Shown piece after piece: positions 33,160 through 40,612 of a stretch of 40,612 nucleotides of DNA. Every line of letters begins with the position of its first letter. Within the stretch, counting starts at the first letter, position 1. The translations under genes and the position numbers were made by a program. The stretch lies in contig NPFB01000093.1 in the NCBI GenBank assembly GCA_014084085.1, positions 4,013 to 44,624 of the forward strand, read 5' to 3'. The notes below the pieces were generated by a model, which saw only the letters and a program-made list of their open reading frames with translations, was not told where the DNA came from and did no database searches. This stretch comes from Hondaea fermentalgiana. Lineage: Eukaryota > Sar > Bigyra > Thraustochytrida > Thraustochytriidae.

Positions 33160-34911
33160 TTACAGAACTCCCCAGACGACCTGGACGACCACTTCACACA
33201 GGATGAGCCAAATGATGATCCACTCGAGCTTGCTGGCATGTTGATTTTCAACCTGGGAACTGAGCACGTCGAGAAGCTCGCGCACACAGTCGAGGCGCTT
33301 ATTGAGAATCTCAAGACGGTCATCCTGCTCCATGTAGTCGCACATGCGACGATAGACAGGATCAAACTCGTCGTGATGCCAAAAGAACTCGGGCGTGCCG
33401 AGAATGTCGCTTTCAAGATTGATCATGTTGCGTTCCAAAAAGAGGCGCCCGATCTCGCGCGAAATTGCCGTCTGCGACATGTGAATTTTGCCCTCGCGCG
33501 CCAAGGTAATGGGAATGTGCTCGTTACGCTCGATGATCTGGTCGAGTCGGTACTCGTAGACAGAAAGCAGCGAGGACTGTGCAATAGCAAAAGAAACGGC
33601 AAGACGCTCGACGGGGTCACCCGAGGAAAGCTCGATCGTGTCGTTGCGCACGCGGCTCTGCGAGCCGAAAAAGTACTCCATGTCATCCGAGGCTGACTCT
33701 GCAGCGTCCTCATCGAGCATGCGCCTCGAAAAGGGTGCGAGCGAACGCACAAGACGCATCTCGTGGTCCTCGCTCTCCCAGTTCCAGCATACAATGCAGC
33801 CGAAACCAAAGAGAAAGACCTCGCGATGGCCCGAACGCGGAATGACGGCGTCCTTCCAGCGGCCGGCATCGGTGTCAGAGTATTCGTCCTCCTCAAAGTC
33901 CGAAAGGATGCGAGACGACTGCTGCTTGGAAAATGTCCTGCGTCCAGGCCGAGGTGCGGCGATGGTTTTGGCTCCCCCGTTGGCCTCCTGCTCGGCGGCG
34001 CTCACGTCCATGTCTGAAGCGGACACGGCAGCCGCACTGGATGAAGCGGCCATGGCAGCGGCGGCCGTCTTGGACGAGTCCTCGCTAGGGGTAGCATGCG
34101 CGTTGTCGATGCGTTGCCGCAAGTGCAAGACGTCAAAGAAGATCGAAGCCTGCCAGTTGGGGCTGTCAATGGTGTCACGCGTGTGCAGATCGAGGGCCTG
34201 GCTCTTGGGGGAGAGAGGCACGGTGCGGCGGCTCGCATTCCAAGACACGGGCGGAAGAATCGTGCTCTTGTTGTTGCCGATCTTAAACGTATGCGGATCC
34301 GACAGGGTCGCGTTCTGGAGCATGCTCGAGTGGCTCGACGCAGACCCGCTCCGCTGGCGAACTTGAAGCATGTGCGCGTACAGGTCGTCGAGATCGATTT
34401 CATTGGCGGGACAATATACAGCAATCCGCCCCGTGCGTTCCTCGGCGGCGTCGGCTACAATGCGCCGATACCTGCCCTTGATACGGCGCGGAATCTTGCG
34501 CGGGAGCTTGTTGCTCATTCCGCGCTTGGTCGACGTGGCTGCAGAGAATCTTGCCTTTGACGGAAGAAGCGTGAGACGCTCTTCGATAGGCCGCGTGCGC
34601 GAGCTACGACGGCGGTCTTCGTCGTCGCTCAGGGCGCCGTCGCTGTGATATCTTGTGTGCCGTTTCCCGCGCGAGTTCGAGCGCTCGTACTCGTCCGAGT
34701 GTTCGTCCGAGTCGTACTCGTCGTGATCATCGTGGTGCCGCCGCATTCCCTCGTCCTCGCGGTCGTAGTCTCCGGTCGAGGCACGCCGCGCCACCACCTC
34801 GTGCATGGATCCTCGCGACGAGAGCGGCGACGCCTTGGAGCCCTGCTCGTAGTACTCTTCATCGACGCTCGTGTCTCCGGCGCTGCGCAGCAGCGGTCTG
34901 CGGTCCGCCAT
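33160..34911 (-). CDS. DUF155 protein, RMND1/SIF2 (RMD1) family, tail-anchored
   Basis: A 583-residue protein of the RMND1/Sad1-interacting-factor family, which includes mitochondrial RMND1 (support of mitochondrial translation) and the yeast RMD1/RMD8/SIF proteins. The DUF155 domain fills about residues 365-560: VFLFGFGCIVCWNWES, the acidic EDMEYFF-like segment, IELSSGDPVERLAVSFAIAQ, LDQIIERNEHIPITLAREGK, MSQTAISREIGRLFLERNMI and LESDILGTPEFFWHHDEFDP. It ends in LEWIIIWLILCEVVVQVVWG, the family's C-terminal membrane segment. Residues 1-360 are mainly disordered, rich in Arg, Asp, Glu and Ser (a clear SDEHSDEYERSN acidic run), and show no mitochondrial presequence, so this resembles the cytosolic/ER-facing SIF2/RMD-type members more than RMND1. 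ATG 34911 (GCGATGG-like) starts it; it diverges from the C69 peptidase. Confidence 0.9.
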   Translation of the reverse strand: MADRRPLLRSAGDTSVDEEYYEQGSKASPLSSRGSMHEVVARRASTGDYDREDEGMRRHHDDHDEYDSDEHSDEYERSNSRGKRHTRYHSDGALSDDEDRRRSSRTRPIEERLTLLPSKARFSAATSTKRGMSNKLPRKIPRRIKGRYRRIVADAAEERTGRIAVYCPANEIDLDDLYAHMLQVRQRSGSASSHSSMLQNATLSDPHTFKIGNNKSTILPPVSWNASRRTVPLSPKSQALDLHTRDTIDSPNWQASIFFDVLHLRQRIDNAHATPSEDSSKTAAAAMAASSSAAAVSASDMDVSAAEQEANGGAKTIAAPRPGRRTFSKQQSSRILSDFEEDEYSDTDAGRWKDAVIPRSGHREVFLFGFGCIVCWNWESEDHEMRLVRSLAPFSRRMLDEDAAESASDDMEYFFGSQSRVRNDTIELSSGDPVERLAVSFAIAQSSLLSVYEYRLDQIIERNEHIPITLAREGKIHMSQTAISREIGRLFLERNMINLESDILGTPEFFWHHDEFDPVYRRMCDYMEQDDRLEILNKRLDCVRELLDVLSSQVENQHASKLEWIIIWLILCEVVVQVVWGVL

Positions 34912-35014
34912 CGTCTCGACGCCCCGGTCCTTGCACTCGCTCTTCTGCTTCTGCCTTTCCTCGTCTTCTTCTTTCCACCGCCTGCCACTGCTGCTCGTCC
35001 TGCTCGTCCTGCTT

Positions 35015-35038
35015 CTCGACCTCGACCTCGACCTCGAC
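35015..35038. repeat. (CTCGAC)4 hexanucleotide repeat
   Basis: Four perfect CTCGAC units plus a partial CTCG, 104-127 bp upstream of the DUF155-gene ATG on the minus strand. Confidence 0.95.
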
Positions 35039-35480
35039 CTCGTCGCCGGTCGCCAGCCAAGCGAGCTTCAGGACCTCCGCGGCGCCTGCTGCTGCGCCTT
35101 CGCTTCCGCCTCTGCGCGCTCGCGCGGGGCGGAAGGCACGAGCGGCTGCGCAGGCAGGCAAGCGGCTGCCCGGCGAGCGCGGCGCTGCGCTGCGCGTCTC
35201 GGGCTCCGACCTTCAGATTACGATCGCTGCGTTGCCGGGATGATGATGATGCTGCTGCTGCTGCTGCTGCTGAGGATGGGGTGGGCGGTGATGATGATAA
35301 GGCGATGAACCCAGCTGATCCTACGAGGTTAAGATTCTACGACATCTCTTGGCGACCTCCGAGCCTTTGCGCATTTTTCCCACTCGCGAGCTCTCCGCTG
35401 CGCAGCCTCGCAAGCAGGCTCGCAGCCGCTGCCGATGGAGGCGGCCAGCTCCAGCGGTGGCAGAATCATCGCAGATAGAT

Positions 35481-35526
35481 TGGATAGATCATCGGGCGCC
35501 GAATGGATAGATCATCGGGCGCCGAA
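35481..35526. repeat. 23-bp perfect tandem duplication
   Basis: Two identical 23-bp units abut at 35481-35503 and 35504-35526. Each starts TGGATAGATCATC and ends GGGCGCCGAA. The preceding AGATAGAT (35473-35480) is a partial echo. The pair lies 328-373 bp upstream of the C69-peptidase ATG. Confidence 0.97.
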
Positions 35527-35853
35527 TGAGAGAAAAGAAAAAGTGCTGGGCCTGGCCTGGCTGGCTGGCGGGGAACGGCCCGGATATCCGGGGCCAAAGG
35601 AGGGAGCTCCGGGATATCTATCGGCTATCTTTCGAGGTCGGATGCGGAGGCAAAGCGGAATCATCGCGCAGTACATCCACGCGCGGACCCGCGGCGGGCA
35701 CGTCGCTCGCGCAGACACGAAGGCAGGCAGGCTCGTGCGCGCGCGGAGACCGCGGCTCGCAGGTAGGCAAGCCAGCTAGCTAGCCAGCAGGCGAACGAGC
35801 AAGCGAGCGAGCAGCTCGCCCGGAGGCAGCGGAACCAAGGAGAGAGAAGAAGC

Positions 35854-37716
35854 ATGAGGTCGTTGGCCGTGCTCGTGAGCGTGGCGGCAACGCTGGTCGC
35901 GAGCAGCGAGGCATGCACGACGGTTGCCATCAACGGCGAGGCGACGGTGGACGGCGTCTCCGTGACGGTGCACACGACCGATTGCGAAGTATGTGACCCG
36001 CGACTGGCCCTCGTGCCCGGCCGCGATCATGAGGAGGGCGCCATGCACGACATCTACGGCGTGGCGGACATTTACCCGCGCATGCACGGCGACCGCGCGG
36101 TGATTTACGAAAATGTCACGGGCGAAGCCCGTGTTTACAGGCAGATTCCCGAGGTCGCTCACACCTATGGCGTGTGGGAGGCTACGTACTCGATGATCAA
36201 TGAGCACGGACTGAGCTTTGGCGAGTCGAGCTGCGGCAGCAAGGTAGGAAACGCCGGCGTGGATACGGCTGATCCCAAGACGGGCAAGTTCGGAGAGGCT
36301 TACTTTAGCATTGCCGCGCTGATGCGTCTTGGCCTTGAGCGGTGCAAGACGGCCGTGTGCGCCATCAAGACCATGGGCGCACTCGCCGAAGAGCACGGTT
36401 TCTACGGTGAGGGCTACGATGAGGGCGAGGCGCTCTCGATCGCGGATCCGTCGGGCGACGCTTGGATTTTCCACATTGTCCAGGACATTAGCACGCACAA
36501 GTCTGCCATTTGGGCCGCTCAGCGCGTGCCGCCCGGCCACCTTGCCGTGGTGGCCAACGAGTTCACTATCAAGGCCATCCCTGAGGGCGAGCACCCGGAC
36601 TTTATGCACAGCGCGAACATGCGTGACGAGGCGAAGAAGGCCGGCTACTACAGCGGCGAGGGTGAGTTCTCCTTCCAAAAGGTCTTTGGCATGGAGAAGA
36701 CGATGCGATCGGACCTGTACGCGACCCTGCGGCAGCACTGGATCTATTCTCGCGTGGCTCCTTCGCTCAATTTGGAGCTCAAGGAGGCACCCGTCGACAT
36801 GCCGTTTTCGGTCCCCGTTGACAGGAAGCTGAATCTCACGGAGATCATGCACCTGTACCAGCACTTTTACGAGGGCACGGAGTGGGACATGACTGAGGGT
36901 ATTTTGGCGGGTCCCTTTGGCAATCCCAAGCGCGTCGAGGGCGGGGCGATTTCCAAGTTTGGTCAGTTTGCGCGGGGCATCTCCATTCCGCGCACCACGC
37001 ACACGCATCTGGGCTACGCCTCGGCGACCAAGGGCGCAACCTTTTTCAGCGTTGACGAACCTGCCTCGGGTGTCTTTGCGCCCTTTCTCACGGCAACCTT
37101 GCGCGAGGCTGCCACCGTTGAGCTCCACGAGACCGCCAACTTTTACGCGAGCGCCTACCAGCTGAACCGTCGCGATCAATTTTCGCGCGAGAGCGCGTGG
37201 TGGGCCTTTGATATCGTGGCCAACTGGATGAACATCAACTACCGCAACATGAGCCAAGAATTTGTGCGTCCTGCTATGGCTAAATGGCAGGCACGTGCCA
37301 TGGAGGCTTTCGAGAAGGGCACCACGACGGCGACGCGCCAATTCCAAGAGGATCTCGTTAGTGCGTGGTGGGGTCTTTTTGACCTTTTGATTGTGCGTTA
37401 CAATGACGGTACCTTTAACTACTTTCCCGGCCACAGCCCCAAGAACCCGGCGCAGCGTTACGGCTACCCAGCGGCCTGGCTCAGGGACATTGGTCTGGAC
37501 AGCACCTTTTGGAAGGCACACTCGGTGCAGGACATTGTGCATGGTGCGTGCTCGCACGATCATCCGGACAAGGGCCGCGGCTTTCCTGTGACGGTCTTTG
37601 TCATTACTGCCATCGTTTGCGTCGCTGCGGGCGTTCTTATTGGACGTCGCTCGCATCGCGTCTCGCCGGGTGGCTCCAACACGCAGCCTCTTCTCAACAC
37701 GAATGAGGAACCTTAG
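35854..37716 (+). CDS. C69-family dipeptidase, secreted Ntn-hydrolase with C-terminal membrane anchor
   Basis: A 620-residue peptidase of family C69 (PepD/U34), N-terminal-nucleophile hydrolases that cut dipeptides. The signal peptide MRSLAVLVSVAATLVASSEA ends exactly before Cys21 in CTTVAI, the conserved nucleophile that must become residue 1; signal peptidase would therefore do the activation. Family blocks follow: DCEVCDPRLALVPGRDH, YGVWEATYSMINEHGLSFGE, ALSIADPSGDAWIFHI and RVPPGHLAVVANEFTI. A hydrophobic segment at about 577-596 (VTVFVITAIVCVAAGVLIG), followed by Arg-Arg and a short cytosolic tail ending QPLLNTNEEP, makes it type I membrane-bound; the LL could be a sorting signal to the lysosome, but lacks the usual acidic residue. 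Bacterial relatives lack the anchor. A 678-codon antisense frame is in exact codon register and is a codon-usage shadow. Confidence 0.92.
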   Translation: MRSLAVLVSVAATLVASSEACTTVAINGEATVDGVSVTVHTTDCEVCDPRLALVPGRDHEEGAMHDIYGVADIYPRMHGDRAVIYENVTGEARVYRQIPEVAHTYGVWEATYSMINEHGLSFGESSCGSKVGNAGVDTADPKTGKFGEAYFSIAALMRLGLERCKTAVCAIKTMGALAEEHGFYGEGYDEGEALSIADPSGDAWIFHIVQDISTHKSAIWAAQRVPPGHLAVVANEFTIKAIPEGEHPDFMHSANMRDEAKKAGYYSGEGEFSFQKVFGMEKTMRSDLYATLRQHWIYSRVAPSLNLELKEAPVDMPFSVPVDRKLNLTEIMHLYQHFYEGTEWDMTEGILAGPFGNPKRVEGGAISKFGQFARGISIPRTTHTHLGYASATKGATFFSVDEPASGVFAPFLTATLREAATVELHETANFYASAYQLNRRDQFSRESAWWAFDIVANWMNINYRNMSQEFVRPAMAKWQARAMEAFEKGTTTATRQFQEDLVSAWWGLFDLLIVRYNDGTFNYFPGHSPKNPAQRYGYPAAWLRDIGLDSTFWKAHSVQDIVHGACSHDHPDKGRGFPVTVFVITAIVCVAAGVLIGRRSHRVSPGGSNTQPLLNTNEEP

Positions 37717-37900
37717 ATTTTTTTTCTTTTCCATGACAGGGAGTATGATGGAGACCTTGAAGAGAAGATAGTTCGTCTGGTTCTTTACCGACACGTTTCC
37801 GTCTCGTAACAAGAAGTAAATATTTTTCGGGCGCTGCGTGGCATTTGCATTGTATTGAAAAAGCTATTTTTCCGCACGAAAGCAGAATTTCCCGGAAGAT

Positions 37901-38148
37901 TGCTCTTCAGGAAACAAAGTTGCGCAACATGCATCATACATATTGTTTTTATAAAAAAACAACTTTGCAGGTTTTCGTTGCGGGGAGAGGTCACTGCGCT
38001 TCAGATTACGGAGTTAACAGAGTCGCAATGCTGCGCAACAAAACACCATACTTGCTTTCGAAACACGGGTTTGCACGTTTCCTTTTTCCAATAAGGAATC
38101 AGTGCTCTTCATAATACAAAGTTGGCAGAGTCGCAATGCTGCGCAACA
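37901..38148. repeat. degenerate ~100-bp tandem repeat, two long copies and a partial
   Basis: 37991-38040 and 38099-38148 are 50-bp direct copies with 43 identical positions, counted by hand. Their last 22 bp are identical and end CGCAATGCTGCGCAACA. A third, shorter copy at 37901-37928 keeps TGCTCTTCA, ACAAAGTT and GCGCAACA but lacks the middle. Spacing is 94 and 108 bp, and the spacers share fragments such as TTTGCA-GTTT, suggesting decayed tandem units of about 100 bp. Confidence 0.8.
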
Positions 38149-38170
38149 TAATTATTCACGTGTCATGATC

Positions 38171-38304
38171 GAGTCTCTGCTGTACGGGCGTTATTAAGAA
38201 GCCACCTGTCTGTCCGTCAGTTCGCAGACAGGAGACTCTCAATTAATTAATTAAAGCGACTCGCCGTGTCAGATTTCATCAAGAGTCTCTCGCTGAAGAG
38301 ACTC
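38171..38304. repeat. inverted-repeat cluster built on GAGTCTCT/AGAGACTC
   Basis: GAGTCTCT (38283-38290) pairs perfectly with AGAGACTC (38297-38304) around a 6-nt loop CGCTGA. Upstream, CCTGTCTG (38205-38212) pairs with CAGACAGG (38225-38232), and GAGTCTC (38171-38177) with GAGACTC (38232-38238) outside it, sharing one base. They lie 86-219 bp past the LysM-TLDc stop on that gene's strand and so could sit in its 3'UTR or terminator. Confidence 0.6.
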
Positions 38305-38363
38305 GGTGTGCCGAATCATGAAATGAGAGGCTTCTGTTCTCTGGACGAAAAAGATCAATTTTC

Positions 38364-38377
38364 ACATGTATACATGT
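38364..38377. other. 14-bp perfect palindrome ACATGTATACATGT
   Basis: The sequence equals its own reverse complement. It begins 13 bp past the LysM-TLDc stop (minus strand). A related palindrome, ATACATGTAT, occurs at 12398-12407 past the ANK-SAM stop. Confidence 0.85.
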
Positions 38378-38389
38378 ATAGTAAGTGGC

Positions 38390-40609
38390 TCAGGAGTTGT
38401 CGGGGGAAAACAGATAGCGAGTCTCGCCCTCACTTGCAACGCTTCCTCGGCGGTGCTTGCTCTCAAAAGTAATGAGCTCGATCTGCGAAAGCCGGAACTC
38501 GGGCTCGAGCAGAATAGGCTCCTTGTTACCAAAAGTCTCGCATTTGCTGGTGGACCCGCAGTCCAGGTCTTCATCAAGCCAGAAAGCGAACCCTCCGCCG
38601 CCACCCATGCCGATATGGGAGGCTGAGCTGGACATGATGAAGTCATTGGCACCCGTCCATTTGTAGACGCAGAGATCGGGGCGCAGGCTAAATACAAAGC
38701 TTTCGCCGGTTCCGTAAAATTCGCGGGGACGCGTTGGCGTCCACATTTCAGAGGCAAAGCAACCAAATTTTTCTCCGGTCCGCGTCTCACAAAGCATGAG
38801 CGTCTCGGCGTTTCCACTAGCATGACGATAAAGTTGTTTGAGGGAAACGCCCTGGCGGTTCGAAGAGTATGAGATTACCCACGACTTGTTCCGGAGCCGG
38901 TCCGGCAGTTCGCGATTAATGTCAATGAGTTCCTGGTCGTCCTCGATGATTGAGCTCGGAAAGTTGGAAAAGTGCGGGAGAACCTTGGTTTCGATCACTG
39001 CCAGCTTGCGCTCGGGCGCATCGTTGCTACCATCGCTGTTGATGCTGCCGCGGTGGCCCGTGGCCTTGGCGGCGGTATTGGAGATGATCGTCAGGGGCGA
39101 AGACGCCTTGCGTGCGCGTTGTGCTTCCTCGAGCTCGGCGGCGCGTTGCGCTTCGGCCAAAGCAGCCATGCGGTCCTCGACTTCTCGATTCTTGACGCGG
39201 AGTATTCTGGCCTCTTCTTCGGAGACTTCGCCATTGAGAAGGGCGTGTTGCACAAGATCGACAGGGTGCTCGGTGATCTCGCTGGAGCGGACCTGATCGG
39301 GCTTGCACAAGAGGCCCGAGATGACGGCGCCGCCGGTGATGCTCTCTGACTCGTCGAGTTTGAAATTGGCAAGCCGAGCCGACTTGTTTTGCTGTCGTTG
39401 CACCTCGGTCTGAATGTCCGTCACGAGGGCTGCACAGCTTTCGTGGTCCCGAGCGAAGAACGTGAGTGGAGGCGGGTTCATAAAGCCCGCGGACGGGAAT
39501 GTCCAGTACACACGCATGCAAAAGTTGTGCGACGCGGTTCCTCCTCCAGGTGCAGCAGAGGACGACGGCGCGCTGGCCCCGGCGGCGTGCGTCTCCGGTT
39601 GCAGCTCCGAGGCGCTGCAGCCCTGGATGTCGCGGATGTCGAGACGAAACTGGTACGACTTGGCGAGACGGGCGCTGGCGGTCGAGGAGCACACCTCTTG
39701 CGAGGCGTGTGCGCCCGTGACGTGCGAGGCCGTAAAGCCGACATAGTAAGCGTTGACCTCGAGCGTGCCGCCGATCTGGATGTTTTGGTCAACCAAGGTG
39801 ACGTCTTCGTAGATGGCCCCGCCGAGTTTGCTGCGCTGGCGCACGAGGACCGGCGGTGGGAGGGCCGCGTCTGAGACGGCCGATGCCCCCGTCGCGCCGG
39901 CCGATCCTCCGGGAGGTTCCATGACGAGAACGGTTTGGCCGGGGAAGAGCGAGGCGCTGCCGAACATTTTGTTGAGCTGGCGGAACTGGCCGACGGTCAT
40001 GGCGTGCCGCATGGCGACGCCGTTGATGGTGTCTCCGTTCTGTACGTGATAGCCGATGACGACGCATCCTTCGGGGAGGTCATTGGGGTTGCGGGCGTTG
40101 GGGTCCATGTCGAGCCGCTCGAAGCCGTGGAGAATCTCGTTCGGGTTCCCTACGCTGCCGGTGCTGGCCCGTTCGCGCGCGCTGCCGACCTCGCTTGCGA
40201 GGTCTTCATGTGACCTGGCGCCGGAGGCGGCCTTTTTCAGGTTCTGCATGATCGTTTTGCTGAGTTTGCGGATCCTGCGGCCGGTGTGTCTGCCCGATGG
40301 CGAGGGCGACCGGGACCGCGAGGGCGTGGGCGAAGGCGAGGGCCTGGGGCTGCGCGGGGTGTCGTTCTCCTCGTCGCTGAGCGCCTCGAGGGCCTCCTCC
40401 TCCGCTTCCAGCTCCAGCTCCTGTCCGCCGGCGCCCGCCACGCCCGCACCAGCGGCGCTGCTGGCCGGCCCCGCTGCTCCCGCTGCTCCGGCTGCGTCCG
40501 CGCCGGGGCTCCGGCCCAGACGCGCGTCTCTCTGCGCGTCCGCCTCGCGCCGCTGCGCCTCCTTGGCCAGCGCCCTCGCGAGTGCCGCCTGGTCTCGTTC
40601 AGCCGCCAT
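38390..40609 (-). CDS. LysM and TLDc domain protein, OXR1/NCOA7-like
   Basis: A 739-residue protein of the OXR1/NCOA7 family; TLDc proteins protect from oxidative stress and bind the V-ATPase. Order: disordered Ala/Glu/Ser/Pro-rich N-terminus (1-180) with an SPSPTPSRSRSPSPS stretch and a basic amphipathic patch RRIRKLSKTIMQNLKK; LysM domain at about 185-230 (YHVQNGDTINGVAMRHAMTV to LFPGQTVLVM); a GRAM/PH-like region at about 250-420; a coiled coil near 480-505; and the TLDc domain at about 560-739, with LPDRLRNKSWVISYSSNRQG, YGTGESFVFSL, FAFWLDEDLDCGSTSKCETF and the closing SQIELITFE. LysM plus TLDc is the OXR1 long-form layout. The ATG sits at 40609, three bases from the window edge, so an N-terminal extension or a first exon outside cannot be excluded. 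Confidence 0.92.
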   Translation of the reverse strand: MAAERDQAALARALAKEAQRREADAQRDARLGRSPGADAAGAAGAAGPASSAAGAGVAGAGGQELELEAEEEALEALSDEENDTPRSPRPSPSPTPSRSRSPSPSGRHTGRRIRKLSKTIMQNLKKAASGARSHEDLASEVGSARERASTGSVGNPNEILHGFERLDMDPNARNPNDLPEGCVVIGYHVQNGDTINGVAMRHAMTVGQFRQLNKMFGSASLFPGQTVLVMEPPGGSAGATGASAVSDAALPPPVLVRQRSKLGGAIYEDVTLVDQNIQIGGTLEVNAYYVGFTASHVTGAHASQEVCSSTASARLAKSYQFRLDIRDIQGCSASELQPETHAAGASAPSSSAAPGGGTASHNFCMRVYWTFPSAGFMNPPPLTFFARDHESCAALVTDIQTEVQRQQNKSARLANFKLDESESITGGAVISGLLCKPDQVRSSEITEHPVDLVQHALLNGEVSEEEARILRVKNREVEDRMAALAEAQRAAELEEAQRARKASSPLTIISNTAAKATGHRGSINSDGSNDAPERKLAVIETKVLPHFSNFPSSIIEDDQELIDINRELPDRLRNKSWVISYSSNRQGVSLKQLYRHASGNAETLMLCETRTGEKFGCFASEMWTPTRPREFYGTGESFVFSLRPDLCVYKWTGANDFIMSSSASHIGMGGGGGFAFWLDEDLDCGSTSKCETFGNKEPILLEPEFRLSQIELITFESKHRRGSVASEGETRYLFSPDNS

Positions 40610-40612
40610 GCC

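Larger units (their letters stand above)
34912..35853. promoter_or_regulatory. divergent promoter region, DUF155 (-) / C69 dipeptidase (+)
   Basis: 942 bp with several tandem repeats: CTGCTCGTC twice (34991-35008), (CTCGAC)4 (35015-35038), a TGA/TGC trinucleotide run (35240-35272) and a 23-bp perfect duplication (35481-35526). The last 80 bp before the peptidase ATG are GCTAGC- and GAGCGA-rich. No TATA box or gene is recognised. Confidence 0.55.
37717..38389. other. AT-rich convergent intergenic region with decayed repeats
   Basis: 673 bp between the stops of the C69 peptidase (+) and the LysM-TLDc gene (-), clearly AT-richer than its surroundings. It contains a ~100-bp degenerate tandem repeat (37901-38148), two hairpin groups (38171-38304), an AATTAATTAATTAA run (about 38240-38254) and a 14-bp palindrome (38364-38377). 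No coding frame is credible. Confidence 0.65.

Noticed and set aside
35776..37812. 678-codon minus-strand frame opposite the C69 peptidase
   Set aside because: It is in exact codon register with a gene that has a signal peptide, catalytic Cys and family motifs. Its own translation has no recognisable domain; it is open only because of codon bias.
37901..38148. CRISPR-like array
   Set aside because: Only two or three diverged copies with uneven spacing, in a eukaryotic genome, with no associated genes; a decayed tandem repeat explains it.
1..40612. tRNA or rRNA genes, transposases, reverse transcriptases, viral genes
   Set aside because: No B-box-like GGTTCGANNCC in intergenic DNA and no such protein motifs were seen by eye; a covariance-model scan could still find a small RNA.

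Overview
The window is nuclear DNA from a eukaryotic microbe. It is GC-rich and packed with 18 protein-coding genes, each readable as one uninterrupted frame with no visible coding intron. The gene set (ER membrane complex, ESCRT-III, a MyTH4-FERM myosin, a CEP76-type centrosomal protein, a CFAP36-type ciliary protein, MLH3, mitochondrial MMAA) belongs to a flagellated, animal-like protist. Dense, intron-poor, GC-rich genes of this kind fit a thraustochytrid/labyrinthulomycete stramenopile. The lineage is inferred, not proven.

Layout. 1-7.9 kb: a Met/His/Pro-rich hypothetical protein (+), EMC2 (-), a 2.6-kb stretch without a recognisable gene but full of pentanucleotide microsatellites, a 533-aa charged hypothetical protein (+), and a BART-domain CFAP36-like protein (+). 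8.1-13.4 kb: three minus-strand genes, MLH3, a BSDC1-like BSD-domain protein and an ankyrin-SAM protein. 14-17 kb: an iduronate-2-sulfatase-like enzyme and the ESCRT-III subunit CHMP6/VPS20, both (+). 17.1-22 kb: a possible SKA1-like kinetochore protein (-), head-to-head with a CEP76-like protein (+), which runs tail-to-tail into a probable BORCS5-like lysosome-positioning subunit (-). 22.4-30.5 kb: a 1788-aa MyTH4-FERM myosin and the cobalamin GTPase MMAA, both (-). 31.4-40.6 kb: a single-pass membrane protein of unknown function (+), an RMND1/SIF2-type DUF155 protein (-), a membrane-anchored C69 dipeptidase (+) and a LysM-TLDc (OXR1/NCOA7-type) protein (-) that ends at the window edge.

There is no operon. 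Genes sit as independent units, and strand changes give divergent promoters of 0.5-2.6 kb and very tight convergent ends of 56, 81 and 194 bp. Themes recur: endolysosome and membrane traffic (BORCS5-like, CHMP6, sulfatase, C69 peptidase, TLDc), microtubule, centrosome and cilium (CEP76-like, SKA1-like, CFAP36-like), and organelle upkeep (EMC2, MMAA, DUF155). No clustered pathway is claimed.

Most worth a second look: about six degenerate ~50-residue helical repeats between the IQ motif and MyTH4 domain of the myosin; the BORCS5-like gene, whose best start creates an N-myristoylation signal and which lies below three TGACGTC motifs; the divergent SKA1-like/CEP76-like pair; a decayed ~100-bp tandem repeat with nearby perfect hairpins at 37.9-38.3 kb; and the habit of gene-flanking DNA here of carrying a different short tandem repeat at nearly every 5' flank. 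I saw no transposon, tRNA, rRNA or viral insertion.
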